Source: Massilia litorea (GTDB taxonomy: Bacteria; Pseudomonadota; Gammaproteobacteria; Burkholderiales; Burkholderiaceae_D). Taken from it: a stretch of 64,000 nucleotides of DNA. Positions 24,982 to 34,343 of this stretch are shown here, in pieces (the stretch's first letter is position 1; each line of letters begins with the position of its first letter). The notes beneath the pieces were generated by a model. It ran no database searches. It saw only the letters and a program-made list of their open reading frames with translations, and had not been told where the DNA came from. Both the position numbers and the translations under genes were made by a program. The DNA is taken from positions 5,022,001 to 5,086,000 of the forward strand of contig NZ_CP062941.1 of the NCBI RefSeq assembly GCF_015101885.1, read 5' to 3'.

Positions 24982-26376
24982 ATGGAAAACCGGATAGAAA
25001 AAGACAGTTTCGGCCCGATCGAGGTTCCGGCCGGCCATCTCTGGGGCGCGCAGACCCAGCGTTCCCTGCACCACTTCCACATTTCGACCGAACGCATGGC
25101 GCCGGAACTGGTGGCTGCGCTGGCCCAGGTCAAGCGCGCCGCCGCAGCGGTGAACCGCTCGCTCGGCAAGCTGCCGCGCGACAAGGCCGACGCCATCATC
25201 GCCGCCGCCGACGAAGTGCTCGCGGGGCGCTATCCGGACGAGTTTCCGCTGGCCGTCTGGCAGACCGGTTCCGGCACCCAGAGCAACATGAACATGAACG
25301 AGGTGCTGGCCAACCGCGCCTCCGAGATCATGGGCGGCGAACGCGGCGAAGCGCGCCTGCTGCACCCGAACGACCACGTCAACATGGGCCAGTCCTCGAA
25401 CGACATCTTCCCGACCGCGATGCACGTGGCGGCCGCGCTGGCGGTCTCGAAAGAGGTGCTGCCTGCGCTGGCGCGCCTGCGCGGCACGCTGACGGTCAAG
25501 TCGCGCGACTTCGCCGACATCGTCAAGATCGGCCGCACCCACTTGCAGGACGCCACGCCCCTGACCCTCGGCCAGGAATTTTCCGGCTATGTCGCCCAGC
25601 TCGAGTTCGCCGAGCAGGCCATCCGCGCTTCCCTGCCCGGCCTGCTGTTGCTGGCGGCCGGGGGGACGGCGGTCGGCACCGGCCTCAACGCTCATCCCGA
25701 GTTCGCCCCGCGCATCGCCGCCGAACTCGGTTCGCGCACCGGCCTGGCATTCAAGACGGCGCCCAACAAGTTCATGGCCCTGGCCGGGCACGACGCACTG
25801 GTGTCAAGCCACGGCGCCTTCAAAACCCTGGCCACCGCCCTCATGAAGATCGCCAACGACGTGCGCTGGATGGCCTCCGGTCCGCGCTCGGGCCTGGGGG
25901 AAATCACGATTCCGGAAAACGAGCCGGGCAGCTCGATCATGCCAGGCAAGGTCAATCCGACCCAGTGCGAAGCGCTGACGATGTTGTGCTGCCAGGTGTT
26001 CGGCAACGACGTTGCGCTGACGATCGGCGCCTCGCAGGGCAATTTCGAGCTGAACGTGTTCAAGCCGATGATCGCCCACAATTTCCTGCAGAGCGCGCGG
26101 CTGCTGGCGGACGGCATGCGCTCGTTCGAGGAGCACTGTGCCAAGGGCATCGAACCGAACCGCGCCCGGATCGGCGAACTGATGGAACGCTCGCTGATGC
26201 TGGTGACCGCGCTGGCGCCCCACATCGGGTATGATGCCGCCGCGCAGATCGCCAAGCATGCGCAGCACGAGGGCATCACGCTGCGCGAGGCGGCCCGGCA
26301 ATCGGGTCATGTCAGCGAGGAACAGTTCGACCAGTGGATCGTTCCGATCGACATGACGCGTCCCGATCCGGAATAA
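24982..26376 (+). CDS. fumC: class II fumarate hydratase
   Basis: 464 residues, the family length. Catalyses fumarate to L-malate in the citric acid cycle without an iron-sulfur cluster. Signature [13 protein letters not shown] is present, as are [27 protein letters not shown] and [10 protein letters not shown], the active-site segments shared by the fumarase/aspartase superfamily. ATG 24982 is chosen over the upstream in-frame start at 24709 because AGGAAA stands before it and the upstream part overlaps the FimV-like gene. Confidence 0.96.
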   Translation: MENRIEKDSFGPIEVPAGHLWGAQTQRSLHHFHISTERMAPELVAALAQVKRAAAAVNRSLGKLPRDKADAIIAAADEVLAGRYPDEFPLAVWQTGSGTQSNMNMNEVLANRASEIMGGERGEARLLHPNDHVNMGQSSNDIFPTAMHVAAALAVSKEVLPALARLRGTLTVKSRDFADIVKIGRTHLQDATPLTLGQEFSGYVAQLEFAEQAIRASLPGLLLLAAGGTAVGTGLNAHPEFAPRIAAELGSRTGLAFKTAPNKFMALAGHDALVSSHGAFKTLATALMKIANDVRWMASGPRSGLGEITIPENEPGSSIMPGKVNPTQCEALTMLCCQVFGNDVALTIGASQGNFELNVFKPMIAHNFLQSARLLADGMRSFEEHCAKGIEPNRARIGELMERSLMLVTALAPHIGYDAAAQIAKHAQHEGITLREAARQSGHVSEEQFDQWIVPIDMTRPDPE

Positions 26377-26396
26377 GCACTCCCTGCGGCCGAAGC

Positions 26397-26429
26397 TGGG
26401 CTTGCTGCGACCCTGTCGAGGCAAGCCCA
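26397..26429 (+). terminator. hairpin after fumC
   Basis: TGGGCTTGC/GCAAGCCCA with a 15-base loop, 20 bases after the fumC stop. There is no U-tract, so termination is only possible. Confidence 0.35.
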
Positions 26430-26462
26430 AGCGTGCGCCCCACAATTTAACCCAAGTATATT

Positions 26463-26675
26463 ATGCAAAACACAACTTTCGAACTGACATCCGAGTTCGT
26501 CGAACTCAACCAGCTGCTGAAACTGGTCGGCCTGTGCGATAGCGGCGGCGCCGGCAAGAACATCGTGGCCAGTGGCGTGGTGTCGGTCGACGGCAAGAAA
26601 GAACTGCGCAAGACCGCAAAGATCCGCACCGGCCAGACCGTAACCGTGGGCGACGTGCGGATCGCGGTTCGGTAG
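26463..26675 (+). CDS. S4-domain RNA-binding protein (YbcJ-like)
   Basis: 70 residues covering one S4 domain: FVELNQLLKLVGLCDSGGAGKNIVASGVVSVDGKK with the alpha-L motif, then KIRTGQTVTVGDVRIAV. This is the length and pattern of E. coli YbcJ, a free-standing S4 protein that probably binds structured RNA. No clear Shine-Dalgarno stands before ATG 26463. Confidence 0.85.
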   Translation: MQNTTFELTSEFVELNQLLKLVGLCDSGGAGKNIVASGVVSVDGKKELRKTAKIRTGQTVTVGDVRIAVR

Positions 26676-26815
26676 GCGGGACTGCCGGCCTCTACGGCAC
26701 ACGTTTGCGCGCAGACAAACGCGACCGGTAGTCCTTGTTTATATTTTAAGTGCGCCTGACTTCCCTACGGGGTAAGGCGCACTGAAACGTGATCAATCGG
26801 CTTGAGGTGAATGCC

Positions 26816-27100
26816 ATGGAAACCCCGGAAAAAAATCCGCAAACGCAGGAACGGCTGATCGGCGATCTGCGCCTCGTCATCGAGAATGCGGAAGAACTGC
26901 TGAAGAACACGGATCAATACACGAGCGTCCTCTATCAGAACGCGCGCGCCAAGCTGGCAATGGCGCTGAACGCGGCCAACGAAGAACTCGAGCGCTTCGA
27001 AGACGCGCAGCTCAATCGCATGATGGAAGCGACACGCCAGGCCACCGAGCGCTGCGGCAGCCTGAGCGGCGAAGAGCGGATCCTGCGCGCTTTCCATTGA
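26816..27100 (+). CDS. DUF883/ElaB-YqjD-like helical protein without the membrane anchor
   Basis: 94 residues from ATG 26816, which has GAGGTG upstream; an alternative GTG at 26789 is in frame. The pattern ERLIGDLRLVIENAEELLKNTDQ...NARAKLAMALNAANEELERFE matches the DUF883 N-terminal helices. E. coli ElaB and YqjD end in a membrane helix that ties ribosomes to the membrane in stationary phase; here the chain ends after ILRAFH and no such helix is present. The leader holds a hairpin (AGTGCGCC 26749-26756 with GGCGCACT 26776-26783). Confidence 0.7.
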   Translation: METPEKNPQTQERLIGDLRLVIENAEELLKNTDQYTSVLYQNARAKLAMALNAANEELERFEDAQLNRMMEATRQATERCGSLSGEERILRAFH

Positions 27101-27163
27101 ATGCACGGCGGCGCCAGGCTGGCGCCGCTGCCGACATGCGGTGCGAGATCTCTACGGTTGCAC

Positions 27164-27204
27164 CGCGTGGGCGCGAGAGCCGTTCGCGGCCCGGCCCACC
27201 CTAC
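27164..27204. repeat. intergenic palindromic repeat, degenerate copy c
   Basis: CGCGTGGGCG...CGGCCCACCCTAC: the same outer arms as copies b and e, but with a longer, altered centre (about 25 bases). It lies between convergent genes. Confidence 0.55.
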
Positions 27205-27211
27205 AAACCCA

Positions 27212-27403
27212 TCAGGCAGTGGTATTGATCTTGTTGCCGAGGTGAGCCGGCAGGTTCTGCGGCGGCTGGATACCGTCGAGGATCTGGGTCATGGCCGACT
27301 TCTGCATGTCCTGCTGCTTCTTGAGCATGGTCATGCCGACGTCCTCCTTGGTGCCGGTCTCGGCGATGGTGGTAGATAGCCTGGCGATGGCGAGGACGTC
27401 CAT
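27212..27403 (-). CDS. YjfB-type putative motility protein
   Basis: 63 residues, MDVLAIARLSTTIAETGTKEDVGMTMLKKQQDMQ...LDGIQPPQNLPAHLGNKINTTA. The start MDVxAIAxLST, central LKKxxD and the end LGxxIxxxA are the marks of the YjfB_motility family, found in motile Gram-negative and Gram-positive bacteria; the molecular role is unknown. AGGAG precedes ATG 27403. It follows mobB by 19 bases and so may be read from the upstream operon. Confidence 0.75.
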   Translation of the reverse strand: MDVLAIARLSTTIAETGTKEDVGMTMLKKQQDMQKSAMTQILDGIQPPQNLPAHLGNKINTTA

Positions 27404-27422
27404 ATCGGTCTCCTGTTGAGGG

Positions 27423-27986
27423 TTATCCTTCCTTAACGGCTTGTTCTACGGAAACTTTAGCCCTGGCCGCCATCCATCCGGTGAGCCAGCACAAGACATC
27501 CCCGGGCGCATTCAGGTCCAGCCAAGCCCGGCCCGCGTCGGCGGGCGCCGGACCGTCGGAGGCCACGGCCACCACCAGCGCATCGTCCGGATACAGCGGC
27601 GCGCGCCCGAGCGCGGGACGCCAGACCTCGAGCTTGGGCAGCGGCTCCCATTTATAACCTTCGACCAGGGTCAGGTCGGCCGGGGCCAGGCGCGCCAGCT
27701 GTTCGGCCAGCGGCGGTTCGGCCTCCCCGCGCAGTTCGCGCAGGATGGCATAGCGGTAGGGAGAGGCGATCATCACCTCGGCCGCGCCCGCCATGCGCAG
27801 GCGCGCGCTGTCCTTGTGCGGCGGCTCGAGTTCGATGTCGTGGTGGCTGTGCTTGACCACGTTCACGCGTAAGCCGCGCGCGGCCAGCTGGGCAACGAGG
27901 AATTCGAGCAGCGTGGTCTTGCCGCTGCCCGACCAGCCGACCACGGCCAGCACGACGGGCGCCGCGCCCGGATCAATAAGCGACAC
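27423..27986 (-). CDS. mobB: molybdopterin-guanine dinucleotide biosynthesis protein MobB
   Basis: 187 residues. P-loop [12 protein letters not shown] (about residues 17-28) and the MobB signatures VVKHSHHD and [19 protein letters not shown] are intact. MobB is a GTP-binding helper that assists MobA in attaching GMP to molybdopterin. It overlaps the end of gspB by 14 bases, an unusual partner; mobA is not in the window. The linkage looks like operon convenience and not a shared pathway. Confidence 0.93.
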   Translation of the reverse strand: MSLIDPGAAPVVLAVVGWSGSGKTTLLEFLVAQLAARGLRVNVVKHSHHDIELEPPHKDSARLRMAGAAEVMIASPYRYAILRELRGEAEPPLAEQLARLAPADLTLVEGYKWEPLPKLEVWRPALGRAPLYPDDALVVAVASDGPAPADAGRAWLDLNAPGDVLCWLTGWMAARAKVSVEQAVKEG

Positions 27987-28767
27987 GGTAGCGGGTGCCC
28001 CGGTAATTCATGACGGCATATTTCGGCATCAGGCGCTCGAGGACCAGGCCGGGGGCCAGCTCTTCTCCTTCGCGGCGCAGCATTTTGTCGACCAGCAGCA
28101 GGCGATCGGCCGGGTTGGGCGAGTAGATGTAGCCGCCCACCGCCACCTTCGGCACTTCGCGCTGGATGGCCTCGGGCAGCTGCTGCAGCGTACGCAGGTT
28201 TTCTTCCTGAATCGGATCGGGCGCACGGGTGGGCGGCGGTGCAGGCGGCGTCGGTGCCGGCAGGTAGACCGCCTCGGGCGCCGGATCACGCGCGGCGGCC
28301 GGAGCCGGAGCCGGCGCCCGGCGTGGTTTGGTGTCTGCCGGCGGTGGCGCCGCCGGCGTGGCAGCGGCAACCGGCTCGCTCCTCCGCCTGGCAGGCTGCA
28401 CGGCCGGCGCCGGGACCGGAACCGCACTCGCAGGCAGTGCTTCCGGCACAGGCGCAGGCGCGGCAACCGGTGCCGCGGCCGGCTCCTTCGAGGCCGCCGG
28501 CGCGGCGGCTGGCGCAGGCGCCGCCGGCCCCGCCTCGTTACGCGCCAGCACGGCAGGCTGTCCCGCCGGCGTCTTCGCCCGCCACACGAGCCCGGCCGCG
28601 ATACCCGCGACCAGCACGCCCACGCCCAGGCCGATCAGCAGCGGCTTGCGGTTCACCGCGGCGGACGCGGCCGGAACCGGAACCGGCGCCGGCGTATGGA
28701 TGTCGGGCGCATTGCCCAGCTGGCGTTCGGCTTGCGCCTTTTTGAGTGCTTCGAGAATGTACGACAT
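27973..28767 (-). CDS. gspB: GspB-like type II secretion assembly protein
   Basis: 264 residues. N-terminal [18 protein letters not shown] is the standard GspB/ExeB cytoplasmic start; one membrane helix (about 42-62, [21 protein letters not shown]), a long Ala/Pro-rich periplasmic linker, and the C-terminal GspB domain ([50 protein letters not shown]...[10 protein letters not shown]). In Aeromonas, ExeA-ExeB form a complex that inserts the secretin multimer through peptidoglycan. It directly abuts the exeA-like gene. Confidence 0.9.
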   Translation of the reverse strand: MSYILEALKKAQAERQLGNAPDIHTPAPVPVPAASAAVNRKPLLIGLGVGVLVAGIAAGLVWRAKTPAGQPAVLARNEAGPAAPAPAAAPAASKEPAAAPVAAPAPVPEALPASAVPVPAPAVQPARRRSEPVAAATPAAPPPADTKPRRAPAPAPAAARDPAPEAVYLPAPTPPAPPPTRAPDPIQEENLRTLQQLPEAIQREVPKVAVGGYIYSPNPADRLLLVDKMLRREGEELAPGLVLERLMPKYAVMNYRGTRYRVAY

Positions 28768-30381
28768 TTAGTGTCCCGTCCCGGCGGCGAGCAGGCGTGG
28801 CTCGGCGACCCCGGTCAGCTGGTTGAGGCGCATGTAGGTGCGGGGGCCGGCCACGCCGTCCGCCTTCAGGTTCTGCTTCGACTGGAATGCACGCAATAAC
28901 TGCCCGATGCGTGCATCGAAGGGCTGCTGCGCGGCCGGCGCCGTGACGCCGCCGAGCTGGGCCAGGCGCGCAGCGAGCCAGTCCACGTCCGCCCCCTGGT
29001 CCCCGGGCGCCAGGTTGTCGCGGAAGGCGCGCGGCATTTTCCAGAAGGTCGTGTACTCGCCGGTGAAGCGCGCCACCAGGGCGGCGAGCTCGACTTTTTC
29101 GCGCTTGCCGTCGGCGAGCAGGGTCACGCTGCGCTCGTCCATCCCGGCCAGCACGGCATAGCTGGTGCTACGTCCGTCGCGCAGGGTAATGACGGCCGGA
29201 CGGTCGAGCTGGCGCAATTCGTAGATGCCGCCGCGGCCCGTATGGCAGCGCAGGTCGAGGCGGAACGCGACCTGGCAGGGTTCGCCCGCTGGAAGCGTTG
29301 CGCCCCACAGGCTCGCCAGGCTGCGCAGGGCCGGGGCTTCGTCGGCGTGCCCCTGGGGCAAGGCGGCTGCGGGCGCAGGCGCAGGCGCAGATGCAGGCGC
29401 AGGTGCAGGCAAGGCCTGCGCAATCCTTCCCTTCTTGCCGGCAGTCGGCGCCGCGACTGGCGCCGTCGTATGCGGCAATACCTGCCACGCGGCCGCACTG
29501 AGCGCCGCGCCGGCCAGCAGGCCGCCCGCCACCAGCGGCCAGCGCGCCTTGCGCGCCGGGGCCGTGGTTTCGCCCGTAAACACTTCCTCGGCCGCCTTGC
29601 GCAGGATGGTGCGCGTCACCTCGCGGCTGTTTTCGACATAGGCACCCAGCAGCGCGCGGTCGCACAGCAGGTTGATGCGGCGCGGCACGCCCTGCGTGAT
29701 GCGGTGGATCGCCGGCACGATCGATGCGGGGAACACCGGCCCGCCCTGCGCGCCCGCCACCGCCATCCGGTGCGCGATATAGGCGCCCGTCTCGGGCTCG
29801 GACAGCGGCCCCAGATGGTAGCGCGCGATCACGCGCTGCGCCAGTTGTTCCAGCTCGGGACGCGCCAGCATCGTGCGCAGCTCCGGCTGGCCGATCAGGA
29901 TGATTTGCAGTAGCTTGCGCTCGCTCGTCTCCAGGTTCGTCAGCAGGCGCAATTGTTCGAGAACCTCGGGCGCGAGGTTCTGGGCTTCGTCGATGACGAG
30001 CACGTTGTTCATGCCCTGGGCGTGCGAGGCCAGCAGATAGGCGTTGATCGCGTCGACATAGCCCTTCACGCCCTGTCCGCTGCCCGGCGCAGCGATGCGG
30101 AACTCTTCGCAGACCGATTGCAGCAGTTCGCCCACGGTCAGTTTCGGGTTGAAGATATAGGCGAGCCGGCAGTTCTCCGGGATCTGCTCGATGAAGCAGC
30201 GGCAGACCGTGGTCTTGCCGGCGCCGATCTCGCCGGTCAGCAGCACGAAGCCGCCGCCGCTGTTGATGCCGTACAGCAGGTGGGCCAGCGCTTCGCGGTG
30301 GCGCTCGCTCATGAACAGGTAGCGCGGGTCGGGGGCGATCGAGAACGGCGCCTGCTTCAGGTTGAAGAAATTGGTGTACAT
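28768..30381 (-). CDS. exeA: ExeA/GspA-like AAA ATPase with peptidoglycan-binding domain
   Basis: 537 residues. AAA domain with Walker A GEIGAGKTT (50-58) and Walker B NVLVIDEAQ (126-134), sensor QRVIARYHLGPLS; one membrane helix near residue 290 (RWPLVAGGLLAGAALSAAAW); a periplasmic tail with a C39-like/linker region and a C-terminal PG-binding domain ending ADGVAGPRTYMRLNQLTG. Together with GspB this drives secretin assembly for type II secretion. Its start overlaps the stop of the preceding gene by one base (TGATG), so the two are translationally coupled. Confidence 0.92.
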   Translation of the reverse strand: MYTNFFNLKQAPFSIAPDPRYLFMSERHREALAHLLYGINSGGGFVLLTGEIGAGKTTVCRCFIEQIPENCRLAYIFNPKLTVGELLQSVCEEFRIAAPGSGQGVKGYVDAINAYLLASHAQGMNNVLVIDEAQNLAPEVLEQLRLLTNLETSERKLLQIILIGQPELRTMLARPELEQLAQRVIARYHLGPLSEPETGAYIAHRMAVAGAQGGPVFPASIVPAIHRITQGVPRRINLLCDRALLGAYVENSREVTRTILRKAAEEVFTGETTAPARKARWPLVAGGLLAGAALSAAAWQVLPHTTAPVAAPTAGKKGRIAQALPAPAPASAPAPAPAAALPQGHADEAPALRSLASLWGATLPAGEPCQVAFRLDLRCHTGRGGIYELRQLDRPAVITLRDGRSTSYAVLAGMDERSVTLLADGKREKVELAALVARFTGEYTTFWKMPRAFRDNLAPGDQGADVDWLAARLAQLGGVTAPAAQQPFDARIGQLLRAFQSKQNLKADGVAGPRTYMRLNQLTGVAEPRLLAAGTGH

Positions 30382-30878
30382 CAGAACTGGCGGCCTGGCG
30401 GGAGAGGTTTATATCTCGCGCAGTATATTTTGGATTTGCCTTTGTGATAAGCGATGACGCTGCCCGGGTTCGATACCCGCAATGGATATTGCGACATATC
30501 GGCCGTTTTATGGCGTATGCCGACGGCCGCGTGGATGGCCTCTTCCAGCTCTTCCGGCTTGCTGTCGACCACGGCCGCGATGAAGACCATCGGATTGCTG
30601 TCGTCGCTGACCATGATGTCCTGCACCTGCTTGCCCCATAAGCCAGCCTCGCCCTTGAACCAGAAGGCGCCGCCCTCGTGCTTGTAGGAAGGACCGAGGA
30701 CGGTGCTCAGCCAGGAATGGAAGTACTTGTTGTCGAGCTGGCTGCGGCACAGCAGCGCATTCCCGATCACGGGGCCGAAGGTCGAGGGCAGCGCCTGCGC
30801 CGCATTCATACTCACACTGCAGGCGAGCGCCAGCAGCACGCCTGCAGTGTGAGCGTAAGTGCGGCGCGTGCGCGTCAC
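30381..30878 (-). CDS. exported protein of unknown function in the exeA-gspB operon
   Basis: 165 residues. Signal peptide (YAHTAGVLLALACSVSMNAAQA) and a mature part of about 135 residues with two Cys (LLCRSQL, IYCARYK) that may pair. FKGEAGLWGKQVQDIMVSDDSNPMVFIAAVVDSKPEELEEAI is the most ordered stretch. No family recognised. It lies between the small protein at 30875-31060 and exeA, overlapping the former by four bases (ATGA) and the latter by one, so it is probably co-produced with the secretion ATPase. Confidence 0.75.
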   Translation of the reverse strand: MTRTRRTYAHTAGVLLALACSVSMNAAQALPSTFGPVIGNALLCRSQLDNKYFHSWLSTVLGPSYKHEGGAFWFKGEAGLWGKQVQDIMVSDDSNPMVFIAAVVDSKPEELEEAIHAAVGIRHKTADMSQYPLRVSNPGSVIAYHKGKSKIYCARYKPLPPGRQF

Positions 30879-31060
30879 AGCTTCGACAGCCAGTCGCGAT
30901 TGGCGGCGATTTTCGCCTTGGCCGAGGCCGGCAAGGCCTCATAGCAGCCGGGATGCTGCTTCAGGGCCCCCTCGCGCACCTCTTTCTCGAGGCCATTCAC
31001 GATAAACACATAAACGGTGGCGCCCTCGCTGTTCTTGCGCGTGCCCATGTAACGAATCAC
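30875..31060 (-). CDS. small protein, first gene of the secretion-linked operon
   Basis: 61 residues from GTG 31060, chosen because AAGGAG lies six bases before it (the frame is open to 31087). Sequence MIRYMGTRKNSEGATVYVFIVNGLEKEVREGALKQHPGCYEALPASAKAKIAANRDWLSKL. No signal or membrane helix; it looks like a small alpha/beta domain. No family recognised. The stop overlaps the start of the exported protein gene. Confidence 0.65.
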   Translation of the reverse strand: MIRYMGTRKNSEGATVYVFIVNGLEKEVREGALKQHPGCYEALPASAKAKIAANRDWLSKL

Positions 31061-31126
31061 TTGTTTCTCCTTACTCGACCCGCCCATTATGACACCTGCC
31101 GCCGCGGGCGGCTGTGCTCGAATGCT

Positions 31127-31951
31127 TCAGGCCGCTTTTGGGCGCACCGGCCGCCAGGCTGAACTGTTGTGATCGAGCCACGATTCGATCAGGTGCCGAT
31201 TGTCGTGCTGCCACGGATGAAAGGAGCGCGAAAAATACTGCAGCCCCGGCCTCAGCAGATGCCCAGCCAGTCCATTGCGCCCGAACCAGATCTTGATCGC
31301 ACTGCCCCAGGTGCGCGGCTTGAACAGCTCGCCGTCGCGGCGCAGGTTGAAACAAGTCTGGAGAAAAGTCTCGAAGGCAAACATGAAACTGACGTGCACA
31401 TACCAGAGCACGCGCCGCCAGTATCCGCCTCCGGCGGCGCGGTAGGCATCGAAGGCCACGCCCTTGTGCTCGGTTTCCTCGACCGCGTGCCAGGACCAGA
31501 CGGTCTGCATCCGCGGCTCGGCGCCTTCCAGCCAGTCGGGATGGCGCAGCACGCCGTCGGCCAGCATCGCCGTGTAATGCTCGAGCGCGCAGGTGATCGC
31601 CAGCCGGCTCAGCACACTCATGCGGTCGATGCGCCGGATCCGCTTACGGGTTGCGGCCTCGCGCGTATAGGGCAGGCCCTGGCGCTCGAGCTCCTTGTTG
31701 TACTGCACGTGGACATGCCGGTGGGTCGCCTCCTGGCCGATGAAATCCCTGACTTCTTCGCGCAGCTGCGGGTCGGTCAGGCATTCCGGCGGCACGGCGC
31801 GCACGGCATCGATGAACAATTGCTCGCCGAGGGGAAAACTCATCGACAACGCGTTGAACAGCTGGGTGCGGTAGGCGTCGCCGCCATTCCAGTGGCGCCC
31901 GAAACCTTGCGCGAGGTCGACATCGATTTTCCGGACTGTCAGGGTAGACAT
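31127..31951 (-). CDS. predicted metal-dependent hydrolase (PF10118 type)
   Basis: 274 residues from ATG 31951 (AAGGAAA upstream; longer frame to 32050 rejected). The helical family is defined by Glu/His ligands on helices: FIGQEATHRHVHVQYN, LEHYTAMLAD and SWHAVEETEHKGVAFDAY are all present, consistent with a ferritin-like di-metal site. Reaction unknown. It stands alone, with the GIN-domain gene divergent from it. Confidence 0.82.
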   Translation of the reverse strand: MSTLTVRKIDVDLAQGFGRHWNGGDAYRTQLFNALSMSFPLGEQLFIDAVRAVPPECLTDPQLREEVRDFIGQEATHRHVHVQYNKELERQGLPYTREAATRKRIRRIDRMSVLSRLAITCALEHYTAMLADGVLRHPDWLEGAEPRMQTVWSWHAVEETEHKGVAFDAYRAAGGGYWRRVLWYVHVSFMFAFETFLQTCFNLRRDGELFKPRTWGSAIKIWFGRNGLAGHLLRPGLQYFSRSFHPWQHDNRHLIESWLDHNSSAWRPVRPKAA

Positions 31952-32112
31952 GGGTTTCCTTTCGTCTGCCGATGGTGAACAGGACGCAGTTCGGCGCCCG
32001 ACTTCGACCGTTGATACCGTGATTTTGCACGTCCATCGGTTCGGCTGCATGCACCGCTGCCGTTTGCCCTATCGTGCATGCTCTGCCCCCACAAAAACAA
32101 CAAGGACACCGA

Positions 32113-33447
32113 ATGAACATCAAGCACACCGCCCTCGCCGCCCTCGTCCTCTGCAGCGGCCTGGCCAGCATGCAGGGCGTTTCCGCCGACGACAGGCGCG
32201 CGCCCGTGATCGTCGACAAGCGCGCCGTCGGCGCATTTACCGCCATCGAACTGGCCGGCCCCTTCCGCGTCATCGTGACCGAGGGCGCGCCGCGCCTGGA
32301 ATTATCGGGCGAAGCGAAGCAGCTGGCCGAGATCGAGACGGAAGTGCGCAATGGCACCCTGATCGTGCGCCAGCGTTCCTCGCGCTCGAGCTTCGGCTTC
32401 CACTGGGGCAAGCGCGAGCATGAGGAAGTCGTCGTGCGCATCGGCGCATCAAGCCTGAAGTCGCTCGCCAGCAGCGGCAGCGGCGACGTCGAGCTCGATA
32501 CGGTCGGCGGCGAGCGTTTCACCTTGTCCTCGAGCGGGCCGGGCGACATCCGCGCACGGGGCGCCGCGCGTACGTTTGAAGTAAGCAGCAGCGGCAGCGG
32601 CGACCTCGACCTGCGCCAGGTGAAAGCGGGCAACGTCGCGCTGTCGATGTCCGGTCCCGGCGACGTGCAGCTGGGCAGCGTCGGCAACGAACTGACGGCG
32701 CGCGTCAGCGGCTCGGGCGACCTTGATGCGGACGAGCTGCGCCTGGCGCGCGCCGTGGCGCTGGTATCGGGTCCGGGCGGCGCCAGGTTACGCGGCACGG
32801 CGCGCGAGTTGCGGGTTGAAGTCAACGGCTCGGGCGACCTCGATGCCTGCGGCCTGCAGGTCGAAAAGCTCAACAGCGTCCAGCGCGGACCGGGCAATGC
32901 CTGCGTCGCCGGCACCATCCGCCAGTTCGAGGCCGAAGTCAACGGATCGGGCGACCTCGAAGCGCGCGGCCTGCAGGCCGGACGCGCGGTCCTGCGCATG
33001 ACCGGCCCCGGCAGCGCAAGGCTCTCCGGCAGCGCCGACGAACTGCGCGCGGACCTGAGCGGCTCGGGCGAACTCGACGCTGAAAAACTCACCGTGCGCA
33101 GCGCGATGATCGACAGCGGCGGCCCCGGCGACATCAAACTGGCGCGCGTCACCGATACCCTCGACGCTTCGCTGCACGGCTCGGGCGACCTGAGCGCCTC
33201 GATCGAAGGCAAGCGCGTCATGCTGAAGCTGCGCGGCCCCGGCAACGCCCAGCTGCAAGGCCACGCCGAGCGCATCACCGCCGAACTGAGCGGCTCCGGC
33301 AGCCTGCAGGCGCGCCGTCTGACGGTGCGCCAGACGGACATCAACGTGCGTGGGCCGGGCACCGCTTCGGTGAACCAGGTGCGCGAAGGCGACGGGCGCG
33401 AGCAGCTGGTGCAGGTCGAGCGCGGTGGACGGCGTCAGGTGGACTGA
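32113..33447 (+). CDS. exported GIN-domain (DUF2807) protein with an expanded repeat array
   Basis: 444 residues from ATG 32113. Signal peptide to about SADD (residue 26). A standard GIN-domain head (RAVGAFTAIELAGPFRVIVTEGAPRLELSGEAKQL) is followed by roughly ten consecutive 20-residue beta turns alternating SGSGDLDA and SGPGxxxL, giving a long regular solenoid. DUF2807 proteins are putative auto-transporter-adhesin-like surface proteins; most are about 200-250 residues, so this one is roughly twice that. A 33-codon relic of a second copy's C-terminus lies at 34766-34867. Confidence 0.8.
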   Translation: MNIKHTALAALVLCSGLASMQGVSADDRRAPVIVDKRAVGAFTAIELAGPFRVIVTEGAPRLELSGEAKQLAEIETEVRNGTLIVRQRSSRSSFGFHWGKREHEEVVVRIGASSLKSLASSGSGDVELDTVGGERFTLSSSGPGDIRARGAARTFEVSSSGSGDLDLRQVKAGNVALSMSGPGDVQLGSVGNELTARVSGSGDLDADELRLARAVALVSGPGGARLRGTARELRVEVNGSGDLDACGLQVEKLNSVQRGPGNACVAGTIRQFEAEVNGSGDLEARGLQAGRAVLRMTGPGSARLSGSADELRADLSGSGELDAEKLTVRSAMIDSGGPGDIKLARVTDTLDASLHGSGDLSASIEGKRVMLKLRGPGNAQLQGHAERITAELSGSGSLQARRLTVRQTDINVRGPGTASVNQVREGDGREQLVQVERGGRRQVD

Positions 33448-33448
33448 A

Positions 33449-33485
33449 CCTGGGCGTAGCGCTTGAGATGCCTGGTTCGCCCAGG
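33449..33485 (+). terminator. hairpin after the GIN-domain gene
   Basis: CCTGGGCG/CGCCCAGG with a 21-base loop, directly after the stop. No U-tract, so weak. Confidence 0.3.
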
Positions 33486-33624
33486 GCAGGCATGCGTCTG
33501 GACGACTATCGGAATGATTCCTGAAAAGTAACATCAGGCGCCGAACAAGCGTTATGCTTGTCCTTGAAGCGACGCGCCGAAGCCTTGCCAGGTTCCCGGC
33601 ATCCCGATTCGAAGGACAATCCAA

Positions 33625-34302
33625 ATGACTAGCCTCGACCGGCCCGTGTGGGCCTCACTTGTCTCTGCACCGCAGCTCGCGGAAGGTGGTGATCTTGCCA
33701 AGCGTTTCCGGCGCGACGTCAACGTTTTCGCTGCCGCGTCCGACGATAGCCCCGCGAGTCTTGCGGCACTTGCCGGGCTCGTCTGCGATGACGAATCCAT
33801 CTTTTTGCTCCAGGTCCCGACCATCCGCCTGCCCGACGGCCTTGTCGCGGTGCGCGAGGCCCAGGGAGTGCAGTTGCTGGCGGCCCGGCCCATCGCGCCC
33901 GGGACAGGCAAGGATCCGATCCTTGTCCTTGGCGATGCGGATGCGGAGGAAATGCTCGCTTTGGCGACACTGACCGAGCCGGGACCCTTTTTGTCACACA
34001 CACATACGATGGGCCGCTTCGTCGGCATCCGCGTCGACGGGCGTCTGGTCGCCATGGCGGGGGAGCGCATGCGTTTTCCGGGTTTCACGGAAGTCAGCGG
34101 CGTATGTACCCATCCTGACTTTCGCGGGCGTGGCCTGGGCAGAAGACTTTCTTCCGTCGTCGCGCATGCCATCCAACAACGCGGCGAGCAGCCATTCCTT
34201 CACGCTTGGGCGTCCAACACTGCGGCAATCGCGCTGTACGAACACTTGGGATTCACATACCGAACGGCAGTACAGGTGGCCGTCGTGAAAAAACGGGCCT
34301 GA
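33625..34302 (+). CDS. GNAT family N-acetyltransferase (FR47-like)
   Basis: 225 residues. The C-terminal half carries the acetyl-CoA site [19 protein letters not shown] (about 158-175) and the closing GNAT strand [17 protein letters not shown]. The N-terminal half is the less conserved partner domain seen in FR47-like proteins. The substrate is unknown. Its immediate downstream neighbour is a fosfomycin-inactivating enzyme gene, and the pair is bordered by the intact and the broken GIN gene ends. Confidence 0.87.
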   Translation: MTSLDRPVWASLVSAPQLAEGGDLAKRFRRDVNVFAAASDDSPASLAALAGLVCDDESIFLLQVPTIRLPDGLVAVREAQGVQLLAARPIAPGTGKDPILVLGDADAEEMLALATLTEPGPFLSHTHTMGRFVGIRVDGRLVAMAGERMRFPGFTEVSGVCTHPDFRGRGLGRRLSSVVAHAIQQRGEQPFLHAWASNTAAIALYEHLGFTYRTAVQVAVVKKRA

Positions 34303-34343
34303 ATGCACACTGCCCGAAGCAAGCCACGAATCGACCCGAAACC

